Of a DNA stretch of 8,051 nucleotides, positions 7,601 to 8,051 are shown one piece after another (within the stretch, counting starts at the first letter, position 1; each line of letters opens with the position of its first letter). The notes beneath the pieces are model-generated. The model saw only the letters and a program-made list of their open reading frames with translations. It did not search any database and was not told the origin of the DNA. The stretch is from Verrucomicrobiia bacterium (GTDB lineage: Bacteria > Verrucomicrobiota > Verrucomicrobiia > Opitutales > Opitutaceae). Location of the stretch: the NCBI GenBank assembly GCA_030424825.1, contig JAUHWE010000177.1:1-8051 (forward strand), written 5' to 3'. Position numbers and translations under genes: made by a program.

Positions 7601-8051
7601 TTCCAGTCCTCGTTTAGGGCCACATCGTCGAGCTTTCCAGTAAACACAACAAATTGATGCCGAAAGCTGGCAGTTTCGCCGGCGGGAATCGTCCAGTCTT
7701 CAGATCGGGTCCGCACTGGCCCTACACCGAACTGCTTATCTACCCGCCATGCCATGGGATAGGTGGGATTGTTCGGATGATCAAAAATGGCGATGTTTCC
7801 CCAGTCGTCGCGCCCTTCAATCTCCATGCCCACATTCACCCACATGGCTTTTTGACCCTCGGCCCGATCATTGCGCTGACGGGAGCTGTTAAAGACCTCC
7901 CCCTCAGTCTCTCCTCGTTTCCACGGCATGCGAAGAAACAATCCACCATAGTCGTATTCACCAATCGTTACCTCTGTGTGAGCCTTGCCTGTCCAGAGGA
8001 GATCCAGAAAGTACTTTTCCCCGGTATCGCGCATGGACCAGACCTGCGATT
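4690..8051 (-). CDS. PVC-type modular protein: PmoA-like (DUF6807), dehydrogenase-type propeller, HEAT-like repeats, c-type cytochrome; N-terminus cut off
   Basis: The frame is open through the right edge, so the first Met at 8034 is internal and the true start lies outside. Residues here are counted from that Met (1114 to the stop). Residues 1 to about 165 resemble the end of a PmoA/DUF6807 domain (DYGGLFLRMPWKRGETEG, then IFDHPNNPTYPMAWRV). About 175-545 is the 'putative membrane-bound dehydrogenase' module of Pirellula/Verrucomicrobium type (family TIGR02604): repeated WGPDGWLYG and IGPDGAVYILDW propeller strands, plus two Asp-rich EF-hand-like loops (D238-D246 and D281-D289). About 555-960 is helical with HEAT-like repeats. 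The final 140 residues are the TIGR02603-type heme domain with CASCH (C992-H996) and a candidate axial Met in VSMMPEG (M1086 or M1087). The protein is probably periplasmic and redox-active. Sugar oxidation or electron transfer is inference, as the substrate of this family is not established to my knowledge. The stop TAA lies 79 bp before the downstream sulfatase. Confidence 0.93.
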   Translation of the reverse strand, partial: SQVWSMRDTGEKYFLDLLWTGKAHTEVTIGEYDYGGLFLRMPWKRGETEGEVFNSSRQRNDRAEGQKAMWVNVGMEIEGRDDWGNIAIFDHPNNPTYPMAWRVDKQFGVGPVRTRSEDWTIPAGETASFRHQFVVFTGKLDDVALNEDWKDFSGQRNNFADWVAARNEAKQAAFLTGEEAVKKMTVADGLEVNLYASEPDITQPMAFCWDDRGRLWVAENRDYETRRTGFSADGNSRILILEDIDGDGKMDTRKVFLEGIPFPAALAWGFDGLWLGAPPNLLFVPDRDGDDKADVDDIEVRLTGWGIRDRHETLNSFIWGPDGWLYGCQGYATPSRVGKPIGDGRIYRHGEAFPEDQEVEDPQYIDGGIWRYHPIKDRFEVVAHGFSNPWGMDFDDKGQMFISACVIPHLWHVVQGGIFHRQGGKHINPYVYSDIQTITDHRHRSAHGGARIYLADAFPERYHDRIFMANIHEHALLTDILEPKGSGFVGRHGDDAVLANDGMWIGFSIEIGPDGAVYILDWHDPDICGIDVYEKDTGRIFRVAPPGVSGKSGLDLAKLSDDELVDMQRHRNDWYVRRARVILHERSVEGILSKGVHAKLWKQFQSGPDTGRKLRSLWALHVTGGASQGQLTDLLDHSDAHIRAWAIQLLCEDNDPGRKALSKFKEMAVNDPSPVTRLYLASALQRIPEKNVWQIAQGLASHAGDADDHNLPHMIWFGVEPHVAASTETALKHALQSKIPMVSNHIARRAVAAEKVSTVVAAIGRAQGTAQRIPLLEGLRDGLAGQRYLEAPKGWATLEQKLMDSKDEKERSLTLRLGQLFGSAEAGKARLAQLKNPSSDLEERRDILLSFGQEVYAPAFDTIIGFLDEPELREAALRAIASYDRARVPEEILKRYSQFSNREKSISVQTLSTRRSSALELFDALKHGAIPRSDISAVSARQLNRVLGPSFADFWGSIESLSKEKQLAMERYRILLTDDFLSHADVKAGKALFAQTCASCHKLYGEGGEIGPDITGSNRADLDYILTNMIDPSGEVPEGYQLVTVNTQDGRTFAGNIANEDDKQVTLRMIGQNVTLAKSDILSRQTLPVSMMPEGLLSALDDRQVRDLIAYLKTEHPIK

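Overview
The window is a compact run of four protein genes, all on the minus strand, so transcription runs from right to left. In that order they are: (A) a large modular protein ending in a c-type cytochrome domain, cut by the right edge (4690-8051); (B) a secreted S1-family sulfatase (3120-4610); (C) a second secreted sulfatase of the same type (1359-2873); (D) a third sulfatase of a different S1 subgroup, cut by the left edge (1-1317). All substantial plus-strand reading frames are antisense shadows of these genes.

Gene A joins a PmoA-like (DUF6807) module, a propeller-like 'membrane-bound dehydrogenase' module, an alpha-helical HEAT-like stretch and a C-terminal CxxCH heme domain. From established knowledge, this architecture is typical of the Planctomycetota-Verrucomicrobiota (PVC) group, which also carries large expansions of S1 sulfatases. 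The window therefore most likely comes from a marine or otherwise sulfated-glycan-degrading PVC bacterium. I lean slightly towards Verrucomicrobiota, but cannot fix the phylum from sequence reading alone.

Functionally this looks like part of a polysaccharide-utilisation region. The three sulfatases, each with a signal peptide and a cysteine-type formylglycine motif, would strip sulfate from a glycan outside the cytoplasm. The cytochrome-tailed protein may oxidise a sugar or pass electrons to the respiratory chain; that role is inference. No glycoside hydrolase, transporter, regulator or sulfatase-maturing enzyme is visible here.

The gaps are short: 79 bp between A and B, 246 bp between B and C, 41 bp between C and D. 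The B-C gap holds an imperfect 22-bp inverted repeat and a short frame that reads like an orphan signal peptide. The A-B and C-D gaps each contain a micro-frame whose stop overlaps the next gene's start codon. I see no convincing intrinsic terminator, promoter, RNA gene, CRISPR array or insertion sequence. There is no strong evidence of an undescribed system. The most notable points are the domain fusion in gene A, the three different formylglycine motifs, and the non-coding structure at 2905-3053.
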